Of a stretch of 56,298 nt of DNA, positions 34,371-42,079 are shown piece by piece. The notes beneath the pieces are model-generated. The model was given only the letters and a program-made list of their open reading frames with translations. It made no database searches and was not told the DNA's origin. Source of the DNA: Bacillota bacterium (GTDB lineage Bacteria > Bacillota > Clostridia > Oscillospirales > Ruminococcaceae); the NCBI GenBank assembly GCA_023433405.1, contig JAEZCT010000010.1, positions 1 through 56,298 of the forward strand. The letters run 5' to 3'. Position 1 is the first letter of the stretch; every line of letters starts with the position of its first letter. Both the position numbers and the translations under genes were made by a program.

Positions 34371-35525
34371 CTATTTTAAAATATTGAGCAGTACGCCTGC
34401 GGCCACAGCGGAGCCGATAACACCCGCAACGTTGGGTCCCATGGCGTGCATGAGCAGGAAGTTACCTGGCTTAGCCTCCTGGCCAACCTTCTGGGATACA
34501 CGCGCCGCCATCGGAACAGCGGAAACACCTGCGGAGCCGATCAGGGGGTTCACCTTACCCTTAGAGGTAATATACATCAGCTTGCCAAACAGCACGCCGC
34601 CGGCAGTGCCAAAGCAGAACGCGATAAGCCCAAGCACGATAATAAATAAAGTCTCCTGAGAAAGGAAGGTGGAAGCCTTGGTGGTGGCTCCGACGGTAAC
34701 TCCCAGAAAAATTGTTATGATGTTCATCATCGCGTTCTGGGCGGTATCCACCAACCTGTTTACCACGCCGCTCTCTTTCAGAAGGTTGCCGAACATCAGC
34801 ATACCGACAAGGGGTGCTGCATCCGGCAACAGCAGGGCAACAATAACCGTAACAAGAATTGGGAATACAACTTTCTCAAGCTTTGATACGGGGCGAAGCT
34901 GCTCCATAACCACCTGGCGTTCCTTCTTGGTGGTCAGTGCCTTCATAATAGGCGGCTGGATAATTGGCACCAGCGCCATGTAGGAATATGCCGCAACGGC
35001 GATGGAGCCTAGCAGGTCGGGCGCAAGCCTTGAGGTCAGCCAGATTGCGGTGGGACCGTCCGCACCGCCGATGATGCCGATGGAGCCGGCCTCGTTGGGC
35101 GCAAAGCCCAGCAGGATGGCGCCGAAGAAGGTGATAAAGATACCAAGCTGTGCCGCCGCGCCCAAAAGAAAGCTCTTGGGGTTCGCAATCAGAGGTCCGA
35201 AGTCGGTCATACAGCCGATACCAAGGAAAATAAGGGGCGGATAGATGCCGAGCTTAACGCCCTTATACAAATAGTCGAGCAAACCAAGCTGCGCACCATT
35301 CGCAATTTCCTCCGCGGTCTTAATGTCAAGCCCCGCCAGCGGCAGGTTTGCCAGCAGCATACCAAACGCGATGGGCAGCAGCAGAAGCGGCTCAAAACCC
35401 TTTGCGATTGCTAGATAAATGAGAACAAAGGAAATTAACAGCATCAGGGCGCTTTGCCATGTCAGCGCAGCAAAGCCGGAACCCTTTAGAATTTCCATGA
35501 CAGTAGTGATAAATTCCTGAAACAT
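34371..35525 (-). CDS. oadB: Sodium-translocating decarboxylase beta subunit
   Basis: Integral membrane subunit of the biotin-dependent sodium-pump decarboxylases (oxaloacetate, glutaconyl-CoA or methylmalonyl-CoA type). It decarboxylates carboxybiotin and exports sodium. The 384 residues form about nine or more hydrophobic segments. The conserved pore motif GIIGGADGPTAIWLTSRLAP, with the catalytic Asp, lies near residue 175, and MFGNLLKESGVVNRL and GTAGGVLFGK are further signatures. The carboxyltransferase alpha subunit and biotin carrier are not in this window, so the substrate cannot be told. AAAGGA precedes the ATG by nine bases; oadG lies 68 bp upstream. Confidence 0.94.
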   Translation of the reverse strand: MFQEFITTVMEILKGSGFAALTWQSALMLLISFVLIYLAIAKGFEPLLLLPIAFGMLLANLPLAGLDIKTAEEIANGAQLGLLDYLYKGVKLGIYPPLIFLGIGCMTDFGPLIANPKSFLLGAAAQLGIFITFFGAILLGFAPNEAGSIGIIGGADGPTAIWLTSRLAPDLLGSIAVAAYSYMALVPIIQPPIMKALTTKKERQVVMEQLRPVSKLEKVVFPILVTVIVALLLPDAAPLVGMLMFGNLLKESGVVNRLVDTAQNAMMNIITIFLGVTVGATTKASTFLSQETLFIIVLGLIAFCFGTAGGVLFGKLMYITSKGKVNPLIGSAGVSAVPMAARVSQKVGQEAKPGNFLLMHAMGPNVAGVIGSAVAAGVLLNILK

Positions 35526-35593
35526 GTTGGCTCATCCTTTCACGGTTAATGATTTGTCAGCTCAAAACACAAAAAAGAGTGAAAAAGCGCAAA

Positions 35594-35962
35594 CTAGAAG
35601 GGGCGGGTGTTCTGCCAAATGCCCGCTGCTCTCCACTGGCTGCGCGGAGAAGCGGCGCGTTTTACACTGCGAACCGTATAGCCGCCCTGGGCGCCGGCGC
35701 CCATCATGCAGGCAACTGCGGCAGAAATCGCGGCAATCACCTCACCCGGTATGCCTTTTTCCACTACAGGGGTCTTCGCCGAAGCGGCCTTGTTCGGCTT
35801 GCCGCTTAGGGGCGGTTTGCCGGAGTCATCTTTTTTTTTGTTCAGTAGGCTGGACGCAATCTTGCCGTAAAGCATGAAAATAAGTGTTAGGCCAATCAGC
35901 GCCAAAAACACAATGGTAATGCCAACCAGAACGACGGACAGTGCGAACTCAATGCTTCCCAT
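35594..35962 (-). CDS. oadG: OadG-type gamma subunit of the sodium pump decarboxylase
   Basis: A 122-residue single-span protein that anchors and assembles the decarboxylase. One membrane helix covers about 8-34 (LSVVLVGITIVFLALIGL). A Lys/Pro/Ala linker follows, then a short domain and the C-terminal tail RSQWRAAGIWQNTRPF, which closely resembles the tail of OadG and related gamma subunits. AGGAG lies nine bases before the ATG. It is the first gene of the oadG-oadB transcript, with a promoter about 130 bp upstream. Confidence 0.88.
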   Translation of the reverse strand: MGSIEFALSVVLVGITIVFLALIGLTLIFMLYGKIASSLLNKKKDDSGKPPLSGKPNKAASAKTPVVEKGIPGEVIAAISAAVACMMGAGAQGGYTVRSVKRAASPRSQWRAAGIWQNTRPF

Positions 35963-36092
35963 ACCCGATATCTCCTCATCTTTTTTAATATTTTTCGTAT
36001 CATTTGTCGCGGTGAAAGGTGTGTATGCTTATAGACAAAGAATACGCGCTATTCTCCGAACAGATGGCGGAAAATAAACCGAAATCAGAATT

Positions 36093-36121
36093 ATTATACA
36101 ACAGATCGTTGTTGAATACAA
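36093..36121 (-). promoter_or_regulatory. Promoter of oadG-oadB with an internal dyad
   Basis: On the minus strand TTGTAT (36116-36121) and TATAAT (36093-36098) are 17 bp apart. The spacer contains the dyad ACAAC-N5-GTTGT, which could bind a repressor. Confidence 0.65.
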
Positions 36122-36254
36122 CCTTTTAATAAATAAAAAATTAACAATCCCGTCAAAACTTCTTCATCTTCGACCAAAATTCCCACCCGTATTTTCCCCG
36201 CTTTTCACGCAAAAATTACCGCAACGCTTATCCTGCCATCCCGTTGAAACGGGG

Positions 36255-36356
36255 TAATACTAATCCCCTCAAAATGAGTCGATAAAAATCCGCGTGAAAA
36301 CCCATAAATTAAAGCTTTTCACTTGATTTTATACTCTTTTAAATCGGATATTAGTA
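36255..36356. repeat. R1 palindromic repeat, copy H
   Basis: Nearly identical to copy I at 41001-41106. It lies past the end of the DltC-like gene, the last gene of the kinase-VanW-DltA operon. Confidence 0.92.
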
Positions 36357-36401
36357 TTATACTAACCCCCTAAAAATAGGGTATTAACATTACTGTTTCA
36401 T

Positions 36402-36635
36402 TTATGATTTGCCGCTTACCAGCCGCTCGATGCTTCGGGGCGTTTTCCAGTTCTCCCGACCGATGCGTGAGGGCTGCAGCTCGATGCCAAAGCGATCCTC
36501 GAGCTCCCCTAACAGGGTAATCATGGCGAGAGAGTCAAGCAGGCCGCTGTCCAGCAGCTCGGTATCCTCCCCCAACTCGCCCGCAGCGCACCCGCAGACG
36601 CGGGCAAGCAGCAGGATCAGTTCATCCTTATCCAT
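36402..36635 (-). CDS. dltC: DltC-like D-alanyl carrier / acyl carrier protein
   Basis: A 77-residue phosphopantetheine carrier. The attachment serine is Ser35 in SGLLDSLAMITLLGELE, and the downstream part, GIELQPSRI...WKTPRSIERL, resembles DltC rather than fatty-acid ACP. With the DltA-like ligase 74 bp upstream, the likely cargo is D-alanine. No DltB or DltD follows. AAGAAGG lies seven bases before the ATG. A different amino-acyl cargo is possible. Confidence 0.82.
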   Translation of the reverse strand: MDKDELILLLARVCGCAAGELGEDTELLDSGLLDSLAMITLLGELEDRFGIELQPSRIGRENWKTPRSIERLVSGKS

Positions 36636-36709
36636 GCCAAAACCTTCTTGCTTTTTGACTTTTTGCTATCAAAGCATTAATACAGTTTTAAACTTAAAGT
36701 ACCAAAACG

Positions 36710-38167
36710 TCAAAATAACTCCCCCTCCAAAGCGGGATAGTCAGTTTTCCCGTTTTCATTGAGCGGCAGCTGTGTAACCAACCTGACATGGCTCGGAACC
36801 ATGTAGGGTGGCAGATACTCGCGCAAGGCGCGCGTGACCTCACCTGCCGTAAGCGCGCTGCCCCGCTCCGGCTGCACAAAGGCCGTCAGCCTTTGGCGGG
36901 TAAACGCCACGGCGCAGCGCGCCACCCCGCCAATGCGCAAAAGGTTAGCCTCAATATCTTGAGGCTCCAGCCGATACCCCCGGTATTTGACCTGACGGTC
37001 GGCGCGCCCTCCGCAGTAAAGCTGCCCGTTCTTACGGGTACCAAGGTCGCCGGTTAAAAAGGCGGGCTTTCCCCGCCAGAGGATAAAGCCACCCTGCTCG
37101 GCACCCGTATAGCCAGCCCCCACGCTTTTGCCCGTAATCAACAGCTGTCCCGTCTGCCCGTCCGGGCATTGCTCCAGCGCGTTATCCACAACACACACCT
37201 CTGTTCCGGCAATGGCATAGCCCACGGGCAGGGCTTTTGCAGCCGCCTCAGCTGGGGTTATCTCCTGAACCGTGACCGCGACAGTGGTTTCTGTAGGGCC
37301 ATAGGCGTTGTAGACCCGCAGGTTCCCAAACCGTTCCCACAGCCTGCAAACCGTTTCGGGATGCAGCGTTTCGCCGCAAAAAAAGACGGTGTGCAGCTTT
37401 GGCAGCAAGGCGCCGCCAAAAGAGCGGTCGCTAAGACACAGCTCGGCAAACGAGGGGGTGAGCACCGCGGTTTGCGCGCCGCTGTGCTTAAGGCGCGTAA
37501 ACAGCAGGGGAAAGTCTCGCTGAGCTTCTTGCTCCAGCACAAACAGCGTAGCACCCGACGAAAAGGCCGCGTAAAAATCCGCCACCGAAAGGTCAAAGGA
37601 AAAGGCCGCCTGATTAAGTATAACCTCTCCGTGCTTCCCGAAGCCATCGAGTTTACATAACTCTGCAACAAAGCACTCCAGATTATCCCGGGTGATTTTT
37701 ACCCCCTTGGGTACGCCGGAGCTTCCTGAGGTAAAGCGGATGTAAAACACATCCCCCGGCTCCATGGCGTGGGGCTGCGACTCCCTCGCGGGGCAACCGC
37801 AGAGCCTCAAGAGCGTATTCGCGTCAAGAACCCTCATGCCCTCCAGCGCAATGGGGGATACCGCCAGCAGCAGCTGCGCGCCGCACTCCTCACGCATCTG
37901 TTTTGCACGGGCGGCGGGAACCGAGTCGTCCACCGGCACATAAGGGCACCCCGCGAGGGAGCACGCCAGAATGCACACGGGCATTAACGGCTGCTTATGC
38001 CCGTACACCATCACCGGGGAGTTGGGTCGGGTAAAGCCAAGCAGCTCCTGCGCAAGGCTGCTTGCCATATCTTCCAGTCTGCGGTAGGTTAATACGCCCT
38101 CCCGGCACACATAGGCGGGCGACTCCGCAAAGCGGCGGCAGTTGTGCAGAATTTCTTTAATCAGCAT
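36710..38167 (-). CDS. dltA: DltA-like D-alanine--carrier protein ligase
   Basis: A 485-residue adenylation enzyme that activates an amino acid with ATP and loads it on a carrier. The P-loop is TSGSSGVPKG (146-155). NQAAFSFDLSVADFY, TPSFAELCL, YGPTETTVAVT and RADRQVKYRGYRLE follow, and the late catalytic lysine is Lys474 in NENGKTD. Cys264 in FFCGE sits where DltA enzymes carry the cysteine that selects D-alanine. The start overlaps the end of vanW by 11 bp, with AAAGAGG upstream. The absence of dltB and dltD is unusual; a non-ribosomal-peptide type ligase is the alternative. Confidence 0.85.
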   Translation of the reverse strand: MLIKEILHNCRRFAESPAYVCREGVLTYRRLEDMASSLAQELLGFTRPNSPVMVYGHKQPLMPVCILACSLAGCPYVPVDDSVPAARAKQMREECGAQLLLAVSPIALEGMRVLDANTLLRLCGCPARESQPHAMEPGDVFYIRFTSGSSGVPKGVKITRDNLECFVAELCKLDGFGKHGEVILNQAAFSFDLSVADFYAAFSSGATLFVLEQEAQRDFPLLFTRLKHSGAQTAVLTPSFAELCLSDRSFGGALLPKLHTVFFCGETLHPETVCRLWERFGNLRVYNAYGPTETTVAVTVQEITPAEAAAKALPVGYAIAGTEVCVVDNALEQCPDGQTGQLLITGKSVGAGYTGAEQGGFILWRGKPAFLTGDLGTRKNGQLYCGGRADRQVKYRGYRLEPQDIEANLLRIGGVARCAVAFTRQRLTAFVQPERGSALTAGEVTRALREYLPPYMVPSHVRLVTQLPLNENGKTDYPALEGELF

Positions 38168-39008
38168 CGCAGTCCATGACCTCTTTAATCTCTGCCTTGG
38201 GAATAAGGCTGTGGTCGTACATCACGCGGGAGTGGTTATCAAGCACCAGTAGGCGCGCCACAGTCTCGCCAGTCTCCCGGCTTATGGCACGCTGGTACAC
38301 CTTGCTTACCCGGTAATAATCCGCGCCCTCCTTTACAAAGCAGTGGTCTTCCTCCTCCACGCGGTAGCGGCAGTCAAAGGGTCTCTCGGCGCGCAGCTCG
38401 CCGCACAGGCTGCCCTCCTCCAACCACAGTGCCAGCTGTACGGTTTGCCCTGTGTTGTTGCAAAAGCGGTAATCCACATTCTTATAGAACACCGAGGTTC
38501 CTGTGCCAAAGGGGACACGCCGCCCGCTGTCGGGAAACAGCGCGTCGCTGTGGTGGTGCAGCTCGGTCACGGTCAGGGGGCTGTTAAGCACCAGCCAGTG
38601 AACCATATTGGCAAGCTGGCATAGTCCCCCGCCCACATCACTGTGAGGCTTACCCTTTACAATGGTCAGCCCCTCCTGGTACCCCTTGCGCGCCGAGACG
38701 CTGCCAATCATCCGCCAGAACGAGAAGGTTTGCCCCTGGGCAATCATCAACCCGTTTATTTTATCCGCCGCAATACCAAGGTTATTTACCTTGTTGTGCT
38801 GTAAGCGCATATCCACCCCCTCCAGCTGCCGCAGGAGCTGGGAACGATGTCCTTTAACGATATGGGGCAGCAGCTCCCCCGAGCGGCGGCGGGCAAACCG
38901 TTCACGCGAAAACAAATCCTTTATATCCCGCCGCAAAAATTCCTTGCGCAGGGACAGCGCATAAAAAACCGGCCCATATTCACAAAGCAGGCGACGCTTC
39001 TTCGTCAA
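38157..39008 (-). CDS. vanW: VanW family protein
   Basis: A protein of about 283 residues with a VanW domain. VanW accompanies some vanB-type glycopeptide resistance operons, and its molecular function is unknown. The signature SDVGGGLCQLANMVHWLVL, then LHHHSDALFPD and VPFGTGTSVFYKNVDYRF, is well kept. There is no signal peptide or membrane helix. I favour the TTG at 39008, nine bases after AAAGGGAG; an ATG at 39017 touches that site. It starts about 20 bp after the response regulator and overlaps the DltA-like gene, so all are one operon. No vanA/H/X genes are nearby. Confidence 0.88.
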   Translation of the reverse strand: MTKKRRLLCEYGPVFYALSLRKEFLRRDIKDLFSRERFARRRSGELLPHIVKGHRSQLLRQLEGVDMRLQHNKVNNLGIAADKINGLMIAQGQTFSFWRMIGSVSARKGYQEGLTIVKGKPHSDVGGGLCQLANMVHWLVLNSPLTVTELHHHSDALFPDSGRRVPFGTGTSVFYKNVDYRFCNNTGQTVQLALWLEEGSLCGELRAERPFDCRYRVEEEDHCFVKEGADYYRVSKVYQRAISRETGETVARLLVLDNHSRVMYDHSLIPKAEIKEVMDCDAD

Positions 39009-39029
39009 GATAATCATCTCCCTTTTCCG

Positions 39030-39653
39030 TTAACGGCTGAGCTTATAATAAAAAATCGCGAGCTGGGTGCGGTCTCGCAGGCTCAGCTTTTCTAGGATTA
39101 CGCTGACGCTGTTGCGCACCGTACCCTCTCCCAGATACAGCCGCGCCGCAATCTCCTTGTTGGATAACCCCTCGGCTACCAGTGTTACCAGCTCTGTTTC
39201 TTTATCCGTAAGACCAAACGCGGCAAGGCTTTTCTCGCCGCCGTGATTCATAAGGTGGGGGATTTTTGCCACGATGTCGGTGCCAAACACCGTCTGCCCG
39301 CTGTAAACGGCCCGCAGTGCGGGAACAATGCCCTCAAAGTCCTGCTTGAGGATATAGCCCTTCGCGCCGATTTTCAGTGCGCGGACGATATATTCATCAT
39401 CCGCGAAGGTGGTTAAAAACAGAATACGCGCATCGGGGTGTACGGCAAGAATCCGCTCGGCCGCCTCAAGCCCCGTCATACCGTCCATGCGGATATCCAT
39501 CAGCAGAATGTCGGGGGCAAGGCGGTCATACAGCTCCACGGCCTCCGTACCGTTTGCCCCTGTTCCCGCCACCTCCACCCCGCTGCCCGCGGTGACAATC
39601 GTCACCAGAGAAAGCGCCACCAGGCGGTCGTCGTCCACAATCGCTATGCGCAT
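39030..39653 (-). CDS. NarL/LuxR-type response regulator
   Basis: A 207-residue response regulator. The receiver domain has the acidic pocket VDDDR and the phospho-acceptor Asp53 in DILLMDIRMDGMTG, with LFLTTFADDEYI and AKGYILKQD after it. The C-terminal LuxR helix-turn-helix covers about 140-205 (LTDKETELVTLVAEGLSNKE, ARLYLGEGTVRNSV). Its ATG overlaps the stop codon of the kinase gene, so the two are coupled. It most likely controls its own operon and the divergent ABC exporter (see the paired dyads at 40874-40933). Confidence 0.95.
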   Translation of the reverse strand: MRIAIVDDDRLVALSLVTIVTAGSGVEVAGTGANGTEAVELYDRLAPDILLMDIRMDGMTGLEAAERILAVHPDARILFLTTFADDEYIVRALKIGAKGYILKQDFEGIVPALRAVYSGQTVFGTDIVAKIPHLMNHGGEKSLAAFGLTDKETELVTLVAEGLSNKEIAARLYLGEGTVRNSVSVILEKLSLRDRTQLAIFYYKLSR

Positions 39654-40792
39654 CACACCCTGTCCCCCTTCCCTAAACGTTTCTCCTCCGGCGGCCCGTC
39701 CTTTGCCACGCTTACAAATACCTCAAAGCCCTTTCCCGCCTCAAACCCTCTGCGAATATTCAGATACCCGCCCAGTGTCTCCACCCTTTCGCGGATATTC
39801 TTAAGCCCCATGCCTTCACTGTACGAGTCATCGCGAAAGGGCATTCCCGTCTCGTGGCCCTTTGTGCCGTTATCCCTCACCACCAGCTGGTAAAACGCCG
39901 GGTGCTCGTGTACCGCAACCTCCACCCGGGAGGCGTTTGAATGCTTTGCCACATTAGAAAGCGATTCCTTGACAATCAGCGTAAAGGCGTATTTTACCTG
40001 TCGGTTCGGGTCCTCCTCCACATCGTAATCCAGCGTCATGGCACAGAAGGTAAAGCGGTCGCACAGCTTGGTGAGCTCCGCAAACAGGTCAAAGGCTTCG
40101 TCATGCAGGTTGTGTATGGCGCTGCGCACACTGTCCATCCCCTGCGACAGCGTGTCCTTTAACCGCATAAGGCCTTCTCTTTGGGGGCTTTCGGGGGTGA
40201 CGGCAAGCAGCGCCCCGATTTGCAGGATAGAGCTTGAGAGCAGGTGCCCCACGGTGTCGTGCATCTCACGGGCAATGCGGTTGCGTTCCTCCAGCGTGGC
40301 AAGGTTTACTTCATATTCCTGTTTTTCTAAAAGCTCACGGTTTTTTGCGGTAAGCCCGGTTAACAGCTCCTTGGTGTCGTCTCGCAGCAGGTTGTTCTCC
40401 CGCCTTTGCCGCCCAAGCCTTTGCGCCTGCCACTTCATAATTGCCGAAAGCGCGGTGTATATCAAAACGATTGCAAGCATGACGGGCTGGGACTCTGCAA
40501 AATGTATGGCAAAGGGCAGTACGAGCAGTGCCAGCGACCAGCGTGGCCTTGCATCCCACGCGTCGTAGCTTGTAAGGGGCAAAAAGTAGAGAAGGGGGAA
40601 ATAAAACGCCCCCGCCACCGCAAACACGGCGACCACTCCAGCCTTTGCTCCGTCCTTACGCACGATTTCGCACAGTGCGGAGGCGGTAATGGCCGCCAGC
40701 AGCGGAACAACCGCGTATGGACCGTTTTGCTGCTGGCAATAGATTGAAATGCAAAGCGCAAGCAGCATCATCTTATTAATAATCGCGTTCAT
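39653..40792 (-). CDS. Sensor histidine kinase (DesK/LiaS-like)
   Basis: A 379-residue membrane kinase with four or five short N-terminal membrane helices (about 5-115) and no large extracellular domain. A coiled-coil linker follows (120-170). The dimerisation box NRIAREMHDTVGHLLSS carries the phosphorylated His178. The ATPase domain has SNVAKHSNASRVEVAV (N box) and VVRDNG with later glycines (G boxes). Kinases of this intramembrane-sensing build often respond to envelope damage, in keeping with the VanW/DltA genes downstream. I chose the ATG at 40792, where G-rich Shine-Dalgarno-like sequence is found; the frame is open 23 codons further. Confidence 0.92.
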   Translation of the reverse strand: MNAIINKMMLLALCISIYCQQQNGPYAVVPLLAAITASALCEIVRKDGAKAGVVAVFAVAGAFYFPLLYFLPLTSYDAWDARPRWSLALLVLPFAIHFAESQPVMLAIVLIYTALSAIMKWQAQRLGRQRRENNLLRDDTKELLTGLTAKNRELLEKQEYEVNLATLEERNRIAREMHDTVGHLLSSSILQIGALLAVTPESPQREGLMRLKDTLSQGMDSVRSAIHNLHDEAFDLFAELTKLCDRFTFCAMTLDYDVEEDPNRQVKYAFTLIVKESLSNVAKHSNASRVEVAVHEHPAFYQLVVRDNGTKGHETGMPFRDDSYSEGMGLKNIRERVETLGGYLNIRRGFEAGKGFEVFVSVAKDGPPEEKRLGKGDRV

Positions 40793-40859
40793 CGGGTAAC
40801 CCCTACTCCCTTCCGCACCGTTGAATATCGCGGCTGCGCCGCGGTGTTGATACAAAAAC

Positions 40860-40888
40860 ATCTTAGCATAAATTGTTAATTATCACAA
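40860..40888 (-). promoter_or_regulatory. Promoter of the kinase-regulator-vanW-dltA operon
   Basis: On the minus strand TTGTGA (40883-40888) and TAAGAT (40860-40865) are 17 bp apart. The dyad at 40874-40887 overlaps the -35 box. Confidence 0.55.
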
Positions 40889-40933
40889 TCAAAAACAACC
40901 GAACGGGTTATAACCGGCATGACATTTGTCACA
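40874..40933. promoter_or_regulatory. Two matching dyads, putative response-regulator operators
   Basis: TGTTAATTATCACA (40874-40887) and TGACATTTGTCACA (40920-40933) agree at 10 of 14 positions, are both imperfect palindromes and are 46 bp apart, in the space between the divergent kinase and ABC exporter genes. Confidence 0.5.
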
Positions 40934-41000
40934 ATAAATCGGGATGCGGCTCACTGTTATCCCGCCCGGAGAAGCGCTACAATAGGGATAAAGAATATGT

Positions 41001-41106
41001 AATACTAATCTCCTCAAAAAGAGTCGATAAAAATCCGCGTGAAAACCCATAAATTAAAGCTTTTCACTTGATTTTTATACTCTTTTAAATCGGATATTAG
41101 TATAAT
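41001..41106. repeat. R1 palindromic repeat, copy I
   Basis: Nearly identical to copy H. It lies directly upstream of the ABC ATPase gene and ends in ATTAGTATAAT, 17 bp before the ribosome binding site region. Confidence 0.92.
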
Positions 41107-41128
41107 ATGGGGAAAGGATTGAATCGTC

Positions 41129-42064
41129 ATGATAATTAAAGCACAAAACCTGGTTAAGCGGTACGGCGACCTGATTGCGCTGGACCATCTGAATCTGGAG
41201 GTAGGCGAGGGGGAGGTTTTCGGGCTGCTTGGACCAAACGGCTCGGGCAAAACCACCGCCATCAACTGCCTTCTATCCCTGCTTAGCTACGACAAGGGCG
41301 ATATCGAGCTGTTCGGCAAGCCCATGAGCCCTTCCGCTTACGATATTAAGCGGGATATCGGCGTTATAATGCAAAACGTAGCGGTGTTTGACGAGCTGAC
41401 GGTATACGACAACATCACCTATTTTTGCGGGCTGTATATCACAAACAAAAAGCAGCGCGAGGCGCTGGTGGATGAGGCCATTGACTTTGTAGGGCTCAAC
41501 GATTTTCGCAAATTTTACCCTAAAAAGCTCAGCGGCGGGCTTTTGCGCCGCCTGAACATCGCCTGCGGCATTGCGCACAAACCAAAGCTCATTATACTAG
41601 ACGAGCCCACCGTGGCGGTGGACCCCCAGAGCCGCAACAACATCCTTGAGGGCATTCAGCGCCTTAACCGCGAGGGTGCCACCGTGGTTTATACCTCCCA
41701 TTACATGGAGGAGGTGGAGCAGATCTGCTCCCGCATTGCCATTATGGATAAGGGGCGCGTGGTGGCCGCCGGAACCAAGGAGGAGCTAAAATCCCTTATT
41801 AAAACCGGCGAGAAGATAACCGTCGAGGTCTTTGGCACTAGCTGCGAGGCGGCAGAGGCGGGCATTAAGACCCTGCCCGGCATAAGCAGCGCCCGCTGCG
41901 ACGGGGAGGTTTTGCACATTAAATCCCAGCGGGGCAAAAACAGCCTTGCAAGCGTTTTGGATTACCTGAACACCCACAACATCGGCTACGGCAAGATATT
42001 CTGCGAGCTGCCCACCCTCAACGACGTGTTCCTTGAGATAACGGGCAAGCAGCTGCGCGATTAA
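41129..42064 (+). CDS. ABC transporter ATP-binding protein
   Basis: A 311-residue ATPase of the ABC-2 drug or lantibiotic exporter type. Walker A is LLGPNGSGKTTAINCLL near 36, the signature is LSGGLLRRLNIACGIAHKP, and Walker B is LIILDEPTVAVDPQSRNNI, followed by the switch histidine in YTSHYMEEVEQI. The C-terminal 80 residues form the extra domain (DUF4162-like) of this subfamily. AAAGGA lies ten bases before the ATG. Two permease genes follow at short distance. Divergence from a LuxR-type two-component system suggests induction by envelope stress or peptide antibiotics. Confidence 0.95.
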   Translation: MIIKAQNLVKRYGDLIALDHLNLEVGEGEVFGLLGPNGSGKTTAINCLLSLLSYDKGDIELFGKPMSPSAYDIKRDIGVIMQNVAVFDELTVYDNITYFCGLYITNKKQREALVDEAIDFVGLNDFRKFYPKKLSGGLLRRLNIACGIAHKPKLIILDEPTVAVDPQSRNNILEGIQRLNREGATVVYTSHYMEEVEQICSRIAIMDKGRVVAAGTKEELKSLIKTGEKITVEVFGTSCEAAEAGIKTLPGISSARCDGEVLHIKSQRGKNSLASVLDYLNTHNIGYGKIFCELPTLNDVFLEITGKQLRD

Positions 42065-42079
42065 GGGAGGAAAAACCGT

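Larger units (their letters stand above)
35963..36401. other. Intergenic region between oadG and the DltC-like gene
   Basis: It holds the oadG promoter (36093-36121), an AT-rich stretch with no coding signal (36122-36240), a small CCCGTT-GA-AACGGGG hairpin and R1 copy H. No RNA gene is recognised. Confidence 0.6.

Noticed and set aside
36710..39017. Vancomycin resistance operon
   Set aside because: VanW is present but there is no D-Ala-D-Lac or D-Ala-D-Ser ligase of the ATP-grasp type, no VanH dehydrogenase and no VanX/VanY peptidase nearby.
41014..41106. R1 right end as the promoter of the ABC exporter (TATAAT at its edge)
   Set aside because: The TATAAT is part of the repeat terminus in many copies and no -35-like hexamer lies at 16-18 bp; a promoter is possible but not supported.
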